A stretch of DNA of 64,000 nt from Bacillota bacterium (GTDB lineage Bacteria; Bacillota; UBA4882; UBA8346). The DNA is taken from positions 200,867-264,866 of the forward strand of contig JAFABB010000002.1 in assembly GCA_023426245.1 (NCBI GenBank), given 5' to 3'. Position 1 is the stretch's first letter, and every line of letters begins with the position of its first letter. A model generated the notes under the pieces. It did not search any database. It was given only the letters and a program-made list of their open reading frames with translations, and was not told the origin of the DNA. Both the position numbers and the translations under genes were made by a program. Of this stretch, positions 1 to 8,510 are shown in pieces.

Positions 1-207
1 TTTCTCGGCCATTCCGAATTTTAACCGCAGATCCACAATGGGAACGATCTTACCCCGTAAGTTAATAACCCCTTTCATATAACCCTTCGTCTTTGGAATA
101 TGGGTAACTTCTTGCATGCCGATGATCTCTTTCGCCGTCCGGATGGGTATCCCATAAGTTTCATTTCCCAATCCAAAAGTCAAATATTTGTCGTTCTGGC
201 TTGCCAT
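1..207 (-). CDS. cheW: CheW-like chemotaxis coupling protein (partial, 3' end outside window)
   Basis: The first 69 codons of a CheW-type coupling protein, which links chemoreceptors to the kinase CheA at the membrane array. The visible part closely parallels the complete CheW at 4370-4855: both carry the pattern of an early strand, a GIP/REI-type segment, then INLRGKI and a DLRLKFGM segment. The ATG at 207 is chosen because a purine-rich AAGGCGGTGG lies just upstream. The gene runs off the left edge of the window, so its length and downstream partners are unknown. It is a second cheW separate from the main chemotaxis operon, perhaps serving a different receptor set. Confidence 0.85.
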   Translation of the reverse strand, partial: MASQNDKYLTFGLGNETYGIPIRTAKEIIGMQEVTHIPKTKGYMKGVINLRGKIVPIVDLRLKFGMAEK

Positions 208-511
208 TTAATCCACCGCCTTCTAAATTTATGGTATATCGATATACATAATGCACGCAAAGGAAGAATAAGAAATGTATAGAATTTAACATTTTCACAA
301 ATAATATATATTTAAGACAAATTCCTAAAAATAGTTTATGAATTTTTAAACTTGTCTAAATAGCAACCTGATTCATATTAGTTATTTGTTAAAAAACATA
401 AATTAAGCTATAATAAATAGGCATCCAGTTATTTTACCATTAAAATGAAAAATTAGAAAAAATTATATAATTGAGTTATATTGCCCTTAATTATAAATAT
501 GGGTTACTAAT
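208..511. other. AT-rich divergent intergenic region
   Basis: This 304-base spacer separates the leftward cheW from the rightward XRE regulator gene and must hold both promoters. It is very AT-rich. A perfect 14-base palindrome, GTATATCGATATAC, lies at 234-247, 27 bases before the cheW start; it could be an operator but nothing ties it to a regulator. No convincing promoter of a known class was found. Confidence 0.4.
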
Positions 512-1048
512 ATGAATATCGGAAGCCAAATTAAAAAAATTAGAGAATTTTTCAATTTATCTCAAGTTCGTTTCGCTCGCGAGCTCGGGATTACTCAGGC
601 TCACGTCTCGAAAATCGAACACGGTTTGGAAAAACCCTCCGAACAATTATTATTAGCTTTATGTTGGCATTATGGTATTCGTAAGGAATGGATTATTACC
701 GGTAACGGAAAGATGCTACTGGATATTGACCTATATTTACAGCATATTCTAGAGTTATATGGGGAAAGGATTTTCCGGGAAAGCGCCGTTTATTTAAAAC
801 TTCAAAATGAAGCGGCCTTGGGACTTCCCTGTGAACAAGAAGGAATAACGGATGAGGAATTTTTAGAAATGATTCAATATCTAATGAAACTTTGGAAAAC
901 AGGGAACCGGGATCTGCAAGGATGGATAAAGATTCAGTTTAAAGAGGCTTTTCCTAAATTTGAAGCATCTCAAAGTAAACCTGTTGCTTCGCAATTTCCA
1001 TCCAAAAAGACTTCAAACGATTCAATCAATAAAAAACTCCCGGAATGA
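512..1048 (+). CDS. XRE-family helix-turn-helix regulator
   Basis: A 178-residue protein with an N-terminal Cro/C1-type helix-turn-helix at about residues 4-60 (QIKKIREFFNLSQ, then ITQAHVSKIEHG), followed by the W-x-x-TGxGxML segment common at the end of this domain in phage-repressor-like proteins. The C-terminal two thirds are charged and helical and are not recognised; the last 30 residues are rich in Ser, Lys and Pro and probably disordered. No strong ribosome binding site precedes the ATG. It stands alone, facing right, next to chemotaxis genes that face left, and its stop codon lies inside a terminator stem. DNA binding is well supported; its targets are unknown. Confidence 0.8.
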   Translation: MNIGSQIKKIREFFNLSQVRFARELGITQAHVSKIEHGLEKPSEQLLLALCWHYGIRKEWIITGNGKMLLDIDLYLQHILELYGERIFRESAVYLKLQNEAALGLPCEQEGITDEEFLEMIQYLMKLWKTGNRDLQGWIKIQFKEAFPKFEASQSKPVASQFPSKKTSNDSINKKLPE

Positions 1049-1078
1049 TTCAGGTCCACAATCCTCCGGGAGTTTTTA
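1031..1078. terminator. Bidirectional rho-independent terminator
   Basis: A perfect stem AAAAACTCCCGG / CCGGGAGTTTTT spans 1032-1077 with about 20 bases between the arms. A-rich and T-rich flanks serve both strands, so it can end both the XRE gene (+) and the converging MCP gene (-). The stop codon of the XRE gene (1046-1048) sits in the loop side of the left arm. Confidence 0.85.
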
Positions 1079-1107
1079 CTTGGAAATAAACGAATATCCC
1101 ACAACTT

Positions 1108-2742
1108 TTAAAAGTGATCCGGGTCTTTCTCCAAGGGTATCACCTCTTCCGGAGAGACCACTTTGGTCGATTTATCCCGCAATAACCCATTGGGATGTCC
1201 TCCGCAGAATTTGGTTTGATCCTGCGAAACCTTGCCGATCGTTTTCATTCCTTGATTGCTGTGGGTCAAAGGGTGCAACGGTTTACCGGTTTGCTTCATC
1301 TCTGCCTTAAGGACCGCAGTTGAACCATTGACCAACTCCGAAAGCTCCCTTACAATTTGTTTCATGCTCTCCGCCTGCGCATTAAGTTCTTCGGCTGCTG
1401 AAGCACTTTCTTCTGCGTTAGCGGCATTTTGCTGGGTTACGGTTTCGACTTGACCCATGGTTTTACTGACCTGTTCGATTCCTTGAACCTGTTCCTGGCT
1501 GGCCGCAGCTATTTCATCCATCAACTGACTGACCTTTTTGGATTGGGCGGTGATTTCGTTTAAGGCCTCACGGACCTTCTCCGCAACAGCCACCCCAACA
1601 TTGGATAGCTCAATATTGGTTTCAATAATAGCGGTGGTATCCTTGGCCGCCTGTGCGCTTCTTCCTGCTAGATTTCGCACTTCTTCAGCGACTACGGCAA
1701 ACCCCATTCCGGCCTCACCTGCTCTGGCAGCCTCAATCGCCGCATTGAGTGCGAGAATGTTGGTTTGGAAAGCGATGTCATCGATGACTTTGATGATTTT
1801 GGCGATTTGGTCGCTGGATTTCTTAATCTCTTGGATTGAATCCATCATCTGCTGCATTTCGGTGCTTCCTTTATTCGCCGACTTCTCGGCCTGAACCGAA
1901 AATAGCGCAGCCTGTTTGGTATTGTTGTCATTTTGTGCCATCATCGAGGCCGCCTCTTGAAGAGTCGACGAAGTTTCTTCTATGGCTGCAGCTTGTTCAG
2001 CGCTTCCCTGTGATAATTGGCTTGCCGATGCCGATAATTGATGGGAGGCTGCCGCGACCTGTCCGGCGCTTTCCCCTATCCGGGTGGCCATAGAGTTCAT
2101 CGGTCTGGCGATACTTTGAGTGATAAAGTAAGTGCCGGCAAATCCAATCAGGATACAAACAACAGCAAGCACAATCAATACTTGAAATGTGGTTGCAAAA
2201 GTTTTGGTTGTGGCTCTACTCTCAAGATCATTATTTTCATCCGCAACCTTAATCAGTTCTTCAAGCTTATTTAAGGATTCCCGCATCAGGGGATCCGCCT
2301 GAGTGTCCAATAAATCTTGCGCTTCGGCGGTGTTTCCCGAAGCAATCAATCCAGCCACTTGATTATTGACTGATTTTGATTGCGCACGAATGCCATTATA
2401 ACTCTCCAATAATTCTTTTTCCGTTGGGGTAAGCATCAAAGTTTCTAGCGATTTCATCGCATTGTCCAAATTCGAACGAGCTTCGGCGGTCTCATTTTTT
2501 AACCTTTCCAAAGTCTCCTGATCACCCGCAAACACGAGATCACCACGGGTATTGCCGGAAACGACTAAGGCCGATTGTTTTATAATGCCAACCAGTCTTA
2601 TGGTTTCAGAATTGTCCATCACATTGTTTAATTGGGATTGAAAAATCCGCATACCGAATAAGGAAATACCAACTAAAAGGACAACGAGAATCAGAACCAG
2701 AGCATAGCCTAATACAATCCGGGTACTTAATTTTGCCTTCAT
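1108..2742 (-). CDS. Methyl-accepting chemotaxis protein
   Basis: A 544-residue chemoreceptor. Residues about 7-30 form the first membrane segment, residues 31-185 a helical periplasmic sensor resembling the four-helix-bundle type (4HB_MCP), and about 187-210 the second membrane segment. A shortened HAMP-like linker (only a PMNSM-type first helix is evident) leads into a long cytoplasmic coiled coil with the hairpin tip motif IAFQTNILALNAAIEAARAG at about residues 325-345. The C-terminus is a flexible tail ending in VIPLEKDPDHF, nearly the same as the tail of the second MCP at 53498-55117. The ATG has AGGGAGG 12 bases upstream. A sigma-28-like promoter lies about 195 bases upstream. The signal sensed is unknown. 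Confidence 0.95.
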   Translation of the reverse strand: MKAKLSTRIVLGYALVLILVVLLVGISLFGMRIFQSQLNNVMDNSETIRLVGIIKQSALVVSGNTRGDLVFAGDQETLERLKNETAEARSNLDNAMKSLETLMLTPTEKELLESYNGIRAQSKSVNNQVAGLIASGNTAEAQDLLDTQADPLMRESLNKLEELIKVADENNDLESRATTKTFATTFQVLIVLAVVCILIGFAGTYFITQSIARPMNSMATRIGESAGQVAAASHQLSASASQLSQGSAEQAAAIEETSSTLQEAASMMAQNDNNTKQAALFSVQAEKSANKGSTEMQQMMDSIQEIKKSSDQIAKIIKVIDDIAFQTNILALNAAIEAARAGEAGMGFAVVAEEVRNLAGRSAQAAKDTTAIIETNIELSNVGVAVAEKVREALNEITAQSKKVSQLMDEIAAASQEQVQGIEQVSKTMGQVETVTQQNAANAEESASAAEELNAQAESMKQIVRELSELVNGSTAVLKAEMKQTGKPLHPLTHSNQGMKTIGKVSQDQTKFCGGHPNGLLRDKSTKVVSPEEVIPLEKDPDHF

Positions 2743-2936
2743 TTTCTTGATGATCCTCCCTATTTTTTATTATAATGGCCTTTCGGTTCCAATCTAATGG
2801 CTCCAATCCAAAATCATTCAAAGCATATAGATAGACAAAAAGGACCAAAATTCAGCACCCTTTTTGAAAAAAAAGAATTAATCAGCATTACACAATAAAT
2901 TTCCTTATTAATCTATCATTTGAGTTCTTTTTTAAA

Positions 2937-2963
2937 TTATCGGCAATTTTTACAATAAGTTAA
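2937..2963 (-). promoter_or_regulatory. Sigma-28 (SigD)-type promoter upstream of MCP
   Basis: On the minus strand the sequence TTAA, 15 bases, then GCCGATAA matches the flagellar/chemotaxis sigma consensus (TAAA-N15-GCCGATAA), with the -10 element exact. It lies about 195 bases before the MCP start codon. A similar element lies about 205 bases before cheY, which supports shared control by the motility sigma factor. Confidence 0.6.
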
Positions 2964-3273
2964 CAAATTACTCTTACCTTAAAAAAATATTCATTGATAT
3001 ACACGTTTTTATCAACAAACCCATAAGGATTCTCAAAGCAGTCTCGAACCATGATCTCCAACCGGGCTAAAAAAGTACTACTTTGCGCAAGACGTTCAAA
3101 AACATCATTCAATTAATAAAAAACATTTATTTTGTAAAAAAAATAACAAATAATTAAAAATATCCATTTAAAATTTTTATACCCGATGAAAACATCGGCA
3201 TAGTATGCAAATACTTGATTGTTTTTTGATAACCGTCCAAAGATATCCTAATATTTTACGGAAATTGCATTTT

Positions 3274-3313
3274 ATAATAAAAAAAGCAATGCCTTTTCCT
3301 GGCATTACTTTTT
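3274..3313 (-). terminator. Rho-independent terminator after cheD
   Basis: On the minus strand a stem of TAATGCC/GGCATT with loop AGGAAAA is followed by a run of seven T. It sits about 50 bases past the stop of the last cheD and probably ends the chemotaxis operon. Confidence 0.8.
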
Positions 3314-3359
3314 CAGGTTTATTTATGATTGTATAGACCCTTATTGCATATTCGTAAGA

Positions 3360-3833
3360 TTATTCATACCAGTCACTTTGACGGATATCATCGGTTTGAT
3401 AGACCAAAACTTTACCCGTCATCGAGTTATATATTACTTTACGGCCATAATTGCCTCCAACCTCTTTGGTTACAATTTTAATACGATAATTGGCCAGTAT
3501 TTCTTCGGCAATCACACTATTATCATTACCAATGGTTGAATTGGAGTTTGGATTATGAGCCCCACCAATAACATGAGCCTTGAGATGGTTCAAATCAGCC
3601 CCCATGTCTTGCATCAACCGTAATAAATGAGGAATTGCGAGTTCCCCAACTTTACCGTTGGTCTCGCCATGAACGGATGTTGGATAAATAAAATGACACG
3701 CCCCGCCAAATTGTTGATTGCTATCCCATAAACAGACCGCTACACATGAACCTAGCACAATATGGATCAAATGGAGCTCTTGACTGGCAAAAATATAGCC
3801 GGGTTGTAAAAAATAAGTCTTTGAATCCTCCAT
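3360..3833 (-). CDS. cheD: CheD receptor glutamine deamidase (second copy)
   Basis: A 157-residue CheD, which deamidates specific glutamines of chemoreceptors and in Bacillota also regulates CheA through CheC/CheX-type partners. The conserved core is present: LGSCVAVCLWD with the catalytic Cys near residue 29, followed by GGACHF with the catalytic His near residue 46, and a later VIGGAHN segment. It lies 30 bases downstream of a second, clearly related cheD and is the last gene of the chemotaxis operon. The ATG has GGAGATATC upstream. Both copies keep the catalytic pair, so both could be active. The function is well established for the family; why two are present is unknown. Confidence 0.93.
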   Translation of the reverse strand: MEDSKTYFLQPGYIFASQELHLIHIVLGSCVAVCLWDSNQQFGGACHFIYPTSVHGETNGKVGELAIPHLLRLMQDMGADLNHLKAHVIGGAHNPNSNSTIGNDNSVIAEEILANYRIKIVTKEVGGNYGRKVIYNSMTGKVLVYQTDDIRQSDWYE

Positions 3834-3863
3834 GATATCTCCAAATCACCAGCTTCTGTTTAT

Positions 3864-4346
3864 TTACAAATTACTGCCGTACCAGTCTTCTTTGCGTATA
3901 TCGTTGATTTTATAAATAAGAATTTCTCCAGTGCTGCTGTTAAAGACAACTTTCCTTCCAAACTGGCCTTTGACATCCCGGGTTAAAACCTCAATCTGGT
4001 GCTGCTGCAATAACTCATCGGCCAAATCCGAATTGGCAGATCCAACGATAGAGTGAAATTTAGCGTTATCGCCGCCCCCAACAATATGGGCTTTTAGCTC
4101 TCCCTTTACAGAACCCAATTCTAACATTAACCGTATCATATGGGGAATTGCTACTTCACCGTATTTGCCGTTATGTTCTCCGTCATTCGATTTTGGTAAA
4201 ATGTAATGACAGATTCCACCATATCGGTGTTTTGGATCCCATAAACAGACTGCAACACATGAACCAAGTACGGTATGGACCAAATGGGGTTCGGAGCTGG
4301 TAAAAATATACCCTGGATGTAAAAAATATGTTTTTGGTTCTTCCAA
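3864..4346 (-). CDS. cheD: CheD receptor glutamine deamidase (first copy)
   Basis: A 160-residue CheD homologue with the same catalytic features as its downstream neighbour: LGSCVAVCLWD (Cys near residue 29) and GGICHY (His near residue 46), then IVGGGDNA. It begins with TTG at 4346, chosen because GAGGG lies seven bases upstream and the protein then aligns end to end with the second copy (both start MEDS/MEEP-KTYFL-PGYIF). It follows cheW by 23 bases, so it is cotranscribed with it. The two copies diverge in the middle and C-terminal parts, so the duplication is not recent. Confidence 0.93.
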   Translation of the reverse strand: MEEPKTYFLHPGYIFTSSEPHLVHTVLGSCVAVCLWDPKHRYGGICHYILPKSNDGEHNGKYGEVAIPHMIRLMLELGSVKGELKAHIVGGGDNAKFHSIVGSANSDLADELLQQHQIEVLTRDVKGQFGRKVVFNSSTGEILIYKINDIRKEDWYGSNL

Positions 4347-4369
4347 TTGATTACCCTCAAGTATTCTTT

Positions 4370-4855
4370 TTATACTTTTTCTTCATTTATTTTTTGTTTG
4401 AGATAAGTAAGATCCTCTCCGCTCAATATCTGTTCGATATCTAAAATCATGACCACCCGCTCTTTCAGTTTACCGATTCCAGCTAGAAAATCGTTTTCAA
4501 ATTGGGCATCATACTCTGGTAACAAATCAATCTCATTTTTCTGAATATTGATAACTTCGGCCACAGTATCCACGGCTACGCCAACTAAATAATGTGCTTG
4601 TTCGGTTACTATTTCAATAACAATGACACAAGTCCGGTCAGTATATGGTTTTTCTGTCATTCCAAATTTCAAACGCAAATCAATAATTGGAATGATCTTC
4701 CCGCGCAAATTGATAACACCCTTGATATAGTTTTTTGTCTTGGGAATATGAGTAATCTCCATTACGCCGATAATTTCTCGGGCTTTTTTGATAGGGATCC
4801 CATATATTTCTTGATCCAAAAGGAATGTTAGAAATTTACCCCCTTCAATGACCAT
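4370..4855 (-). CDS. cheW: CheW chemotaxis coupling protein
   Basis: A 161-residue CheW that couples chemoreceptors to CheA. The whole protein is one CheW-like SH3-type double barrel: FLLDQEIYGIPI at the start, VINLRGKIIPIIDLR in the middle (near residue 50) and a VAVDTVAEVINI segment near residue 95. TAGGAGG precedes the ATG by about seven bases. It lies about 110 bases after cheA and just before the two cheD genes, in the same direction. A paralogue is truncated at the left window edge. Confidence 0.95.
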   Translation of the reverse strand: MVIEGGKFLTFLLDQEIYGIPIKKAREIIGVMEITHIPKTKNYIKGVINLRGKIIPIIDLRLKFGMTEKPYTDRTCVIVIEIVTEQAHYLVGVAVDTVAEVINIQKNEIDLLPEYDAQFENDFLAGIGKLKERVVMILDIEQILSGEDLTYLKQKINEEKV

Positions 4856-4966
4856 TCGAGTTTCCTCCTAATTATCCTAGTGTATTTTTGCAGATAGTAA
4901 CCAATCATTAAAATCAAAACAAACGGTGGATTTATTTGCATTTTCGCAAAAGGTTTATTGAAAATT

Positions 4967-6967
4967 TTATTCGGCCTTATACAGGTTTTCAATGTCCAAT
5001 ATTAAAGCGACCGTTCCGTCACCGAGTATTGACGCTCCGGATACATAATCCAATTCACTAAACTCGCTTCCGAGAGGTTTGATTACAATTTCACGACGAT
5101 CAACCACATTCCGCACCGGAAGGGCCTTGAGTTTTTGCTCAACTTCTACTAAAACAACCAACTCCGCCGTCTTCTCATCCTCTACCGCAGCTTGAATCCC
5201 ACCAAATAATTTAGTCCAAGGGATCAGAGGGATAATTTCATCTTTGATGCGAATCATGACTTTGTTTCCGCTAATATTAACCCATTGACCTTCTTCCGGT
5301 TTAAGGATTTGTTTGATATAGAGTGTTGGTATGATATAACGCACTCCTAAGATATCAATAATCGTTCCATTAATTACCGCTAAATTAATCGGTATTTTTA
5401 ACGTAAAGTCACAACCCTGGCCGGGTCTGTTATTGACCTCTACTTTTCCCCCTATTTTGGCGACCTCGGTTTTTACAACATCCAAACCAACCCCGCGTCC
5501 GGAAATATCCGTTATCTTTTCCGCAGTCGAAAACCCCGGCAAAAAAACAACGTTGATGATTTCATCATTGGTATATATTTTTTCGGGATCCAGCATCTTT
5601 TTCTCAATTGCTTTTTGGTAAATCCGCTCGGTATCCAAACCCCGACCATCATCGCTGATCTCTATATAAACATTGCCGCGTTTACTATAAGCCGATATCT
5701 TAACCAAACCCTCGATCGATTTTCCCTTGGCAGGTCTTTCCGCCTCATCTTCTATACCATGGGATATCGAATTTTTTACCAAATGGACCAGAGGATCCAA
5801 TATCCGTTCAGCTACACCGCGGTCAATTTCTGTTTCTTCTCCTGTTATTTCAATATTTACATTTTTCCCCAATTCAACAATGGTATCCCGACCAATACGG
5901 TTTATCTTCTGAAAGGTCGATTTCAAAGAAACCATTCGTAAAGACATTGAAATATTTTGAACATCTTTGGAGATTTTCTCCATTCTCAAAAGATTCGTAA
6001 CCAGAGAGTCATTGGTTCCAAAGCGCTTTACGGCATCTTGTTCAATTTGGGATTGAATGATAACCAACTCTCCGATTAAATCGACTAAATTATCAATTTT
6101 CAACGCGGACACTCTTGTATATCCGCCACTTGAATTCAATAAATTTGCGGCTTTTTCTTGAATTCTCAATGATTGAAGGACATCTGCAGCATCTGCCTTT
6201 TTTTCTTTCACCGCCAATTGTCCTAATTTGAGTTCAGGATGATCTTCTTGTTTTACCAATAATTCTTCAACGTCTTTAGGATCAAGTCCCTGTCCGACCA
6301 TTATTTCACCAATTTTGTCTACCTTGATAGCTTGAATTTCTTCAGCCGGTGTCGTATTTACAGCGGAAGCCTCGGAATAAATCATTCCTTTATTAAGGAG
6401 TTCCAAATGATGTTCGACAGTCTGCAGAAAACCCGGATCTTCGTTGAGGGTAAGATCATCACAAATCTTTTTTAATAAGTCCGAAGAAGCTAGGATCATA
6501 TCAACAAAGCTCTTGCTGACTTTTAAATCACCCTTACGGCATTTGTCCAACTCTGTTTCGGTTTGATGCGCTATTTTTCGTACGAGGTCTTGATTGACAA
6601 ATCCAGCCAAACCCTTCACAGTATGAAAGGAACGAAACAAGCTATTGACTAACTCCAAATTTTCAGGATCGGTTTCTAACGCCAAAACACTCATTTCGAT
6701 GTTTTCAATATGTTCCCTTGTTTCAACTAAAAAATCATTTAAAAATTCGGGATCAACATCCAAAGTTTCTTTTTTCTCAGGGATTGTCACAGTTTCCTCT
6801 TTAATTGGCGCTGCTTCTAAATTGCCGTTCTTTAATTCTTCTTTTTGCGAGGGAGCCGGATCTTCCATAATTATTTTAGCGATTATTTCATTGACCTCAC
6901 TATTTTGAGAGGAATCGGCTTTTTCGTTTCCGTTTTGATCGAGAATTTTGTCTTTTGACTTTCCCAA
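4967..6967 (-). CDS. cheA: CheA chemotaxis histidine kinase
   Basis: A 666-residue kinase that phosphorylates CheY in response to receptors. An Hpt domain carries the phosphorylated His at about residue 115 (SFHTVKG). A dimerisation helix pair lies at about 285-350, an ATPase domain has the N box HLVKN near 395, G1 DDGRGLD near 439 and G2 GRGVGLD near 490, and a CheW-like regulatory domain fills the C-terminus. Between Hpt and dimerisation, residues about 218-270 hold two short repeats of the form (K)xGE/QxxVxxG...L..Q, unlike the usual CheY-binding P2 domain and reminiscent of MshEN/GspE-N repeats. I place the start at TTG 6967, with AAGGTGGTG six bases upstream; a longer frame to 7015 would overlap cheX and lacks such a site. 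Confidence 0.93.
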   Translation of the reverse strand: MGKSKDKILDQNGNEKADSSQNSEVNEIIAKIIMEDPAPSQKEELKNGNLEAAPIKEETVTIPEKKETLDVDPEFLNDFLVETREHIENIEMSVLALETDPENLELVNSLFRSFHTVKGLAGFVNQDLVRKIAHQTETELDKCRKGDLKVSKSFVDMILASSDLLKKICDDLTLNEDPGFLQTVEHHLELLNKGMIYSEASAVNTTPAEEIQAIKVDKIGEIMVGQGLDPKDVEELLVKQEDHPELKLGQLAVKEKKADAADVLQSLRIQEKAANLLNSSGGYTRVSALKIDNLVDLIGELVIIQSQIEQDAVKRFGTNDSLVTNLLRMEKISKDVQNISMSLRMVSLKSTFQKINRIGRDTIVELGKNVNIEITGEETEIDRGVAERILDPLVHLVKNSISHGIEDEAERPAKGKSIEGLVKISAYSKRGNVYIEISDDGRGLDTERIYQKAIEKKMLDPEKIYTNDEIINVVFLPGFSTAEKITDISGRGVGLDVVKTEVAKIGGKVEVNNRPGQGCDFTLKIPINLAVINGTIIDILGVRYIIPTLYIKQILKPEEGQWVNISGNKVMIRIKDEIIPLIPWTKLFGGIQAAVEDEKTAELVVLVEVEQKLKALPVRNVVDRREIVIKPLGSEFSELDYVSGASILGDGTVALILDIENLYKAE

Positions 6968-6993
6968 AATAAACACCACCTTAATTATATTGC

Positions 6994-7452
6994 TTATGTA
7001 CCTTGTTCGAGGCAATAAGCAATTGACAGCATTTCACTCTCACCATTGAGCTGAAAGAATAGTTTTGTGGTCCGATTACGGCTTATCATTAACAAAACAT
7101 TTTCCCCGGAAATAAATATCGGAGGTGAGATGGCAATGGAGTGAATTGCTTTAAACTTACTCATTGCCACATTTACGGCCAGGGTAGTAATTTCGCCAAT
7201 AGCTGTTTTCATCTCATCATCGATAACAGAAACATCAGTACCTTTTAAAGTTGAGGCTATTCTTAGGGTTTGAATATTACTAAAACTGAAAACGATATTT
7301 CCTTGCAAGGTGTGGGAGAAACTATTTAAAACGTTGACTTGATTACCGGATGTTAGTAAATTCTCCTCCATTGCATATTGAAATTGCGGCTTTATTTTAA
7401 ATATAGGTAATACGTTGTTTACTGCATAAATCAATGAATCTTTTATATCCAC
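6994..7452 (-). CDS. CheX-like protein with altered phosphatase motif
   Basis: A 152-residue protein of the CheC/CheX/FliY phosphatase superfamily, which in its active form removes phosphate from CheY-P. The fold signature is present (a GNIVFSFS strand, then an acidic segment and a GEI helix near residue 88), but the usual E-x-x-N pair reads GEITT, so the catalytic Asn is replaced by Thr. It may be a poor or inactive phosphatase or a CheD/CheA partner. It starts with GTG, with GAAGGTG eight bases upstream inside the end of the preceding gene, three bases beyond that gene's stop. The pairing with an intact CheX directly upstream suggests a regulatory heterodimer, which is inference. Confidence 0.75.
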   Translation of the reverse strand: MDIKDSLIYAVNNVLPIFKIKPQFQYAMEENLLTSGNQVNVLNSFSHTLQGNIVFSFSNIQTLRIASTLKGTDVSVIDDEMKTAIGEITTLAVNVAMSKFKAIHSIAISPPIFISGENVLLMISRNRTTKLFFQLNGESEMLSIAYCLEQGT

Positions 7453-7455
7453 AGA

Positions 7456-7923
7456 CTATACACCTTCAAACCCGATTTCGATACGAATTGGCCCATAATT
7501 TGAGTTATACGTCTGCATGGATGATTGTACCTGTGGAGTCGCAATACCGATATTTTCATCGGCAAATATCGCCGGTGGGGTTAGCCGAAGATTGCTTCCC
7601 TTATAATTATTATTCACTTGGGTTATGCTGCTCCCCGTTATCATATTGGTTAGTTCCGCCAAGTAAAAGCATAGATCCATCTCGTCGCTGGCCGGTTCTC
7701 CATTGGCACATTCATATAACTTCCGAATTAGCTTTTCTGCCATTGTAACATGAATTCGCCCTTTGTGAAGGCCAACAACTCCCACAACGGAGGAAAGTTT
7801 TTTTTCCTTGTCCCCGGAATTCTCATTGCAACTTTCCACCAGGACATCGGACATCAGTTCCAAATTCTTTTTTAAAGCACCTTCAAAACACTTACAAAAA
7901 AATGCAAATTTATCTTGTTCCAT
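7456..7923 (-). CDS. cheX: CheX-type CheY-P phosphatase
   Basis: A 155-residue CheX family protein. The active-site helix is canonical: LAELTNMITG at about residue 88, giving the E-x-x-N catalytic pair that positions water for CheY-P hydrolysis. An early VVGLHKGRIHVTM strand and a late FADENIG turn fit the CheX fold. AGAGG precedes the ATG. It is the second gene of the operon, directly after cheY, which is its expected substrate, and is followed three bases later by the degenerate paralogue. Confidence 0.85.
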   Translation of the reverse strand: MEQDKFAFFCKCFEGALKKNLELMSDVLVESCNENSGDKEKKLSSVVGVVGLHKGRIHVTMAEKLIRKLYECANGEPASDEMDLCFYLAELTNMITGSSITQVNNNYKGSNLRLTPPAIFADENIGIATPQVQSSMQTYNSNYGPIRIEIGFEGV

Positions 7924-7940
7924 TTCCGGATACCTCTTTT

Positions 7941-8306
7941 CTATAGAATACTCCGGATGCTGCTTACCAGCTCTTCCGGTTTAAAGGGCTTTGTTAAGAA
8001 AATTTTGATGCCGATTCGTTTTGCTTTACTGGTTAAATCCTCATCGCCCATAGCACTTAACATAATAACTTTGGCATCAGGATTTCTTTGAAATAAAGCT
8101 TCCGCCGTTTCAATACCATCCATAATCGGCATGGTAACATCTAAAATAATCAAGTCCGGCTTAAGAAGATCAATTTTTTCCAAACCTTCCTGCCCATTAA
8201 AGGCTTGATCCACAACTTGAAAACCTTCGGGTTCTAAAGCGCGTTTAACCGCCTTATACACCATTGGGGAATCATCAATTACAAGTACTCTGCAAACCTG
8301 CTCCAT
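7941..8306 (-). CDS. cheY: CheY chemotaxis response regulator
   Basis: A 121-residue single-domain receiver. The acidic pair DDSP is near residue 11, the phospho-acceptor Asp sits in LIILDVTMP near residue 56, the switch residue is in LSAMGD and the conserved Lys in TKPF near residue 105. Phosphorylated by CheA, it acts on the flagellar motor. The ATG at 8306 has AAGGAGG eight bases upstream. As first gene of the operon it sits about 205 bases below a sigma-28-like promoter. Confidence 0.95.
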   Translation of the reverse strand: MEQVCRVLVIDDSPMVYKAVKRALEPEGFQVVDQAFNGQEGLEKIDLLKPDLIILDVTMPIMDGIETAEALFQRNPDAKVIMLSAMGDEDLTSKAKRIGIKIFLTKPFKPEELVSSIRSIL

Positions 8307-8510
8307 CAAACTTCCTCCTTAAACTGATTCTCATTTTAATCATTTAGAATATTAATAATTACATTTTGTTTTATAAGTGAATTTTTACTTTTTTGTTATG
8401 TTTTAACGTAAAACACTTAAATTATATTTTATCCATCAAAAGAATGGAAAGAAATGTCTCGTCCAACCCCTATTGTCAAATTGAGTCCTTTGGTCCCATA
8501 CCTATTTGTT

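Larger units (their letters stand above)
2743..3359. other. AT-rich intergenic region with MCP promoter and cheD terminator
   Basis: This 617-base spacer between the end of cheD and the MCP start is strongly AT-rich. Two things are visible in it: a sigma-28-like promoter for the MCP (2937-2963) and a terminator for the chemotaxis operon (3274-3313). The open frames here are short and have no ribosome binding site or family resemblance. Confidence 0.6.

Noticed and set aside
2606..2848. An 80-codon minus-strand open frame covering the MCP start
   Set aside because: It is a shadow of the MCP and its upstream region, with no ribosome binding site or homology.
6968..7015. A longer CheA start at TTG 7015
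   Set aside because: It would overlap the preceding gene and lacks a ribosome binding site, whereas TTG 6967 has AAGGTGGTG six bases upstream.
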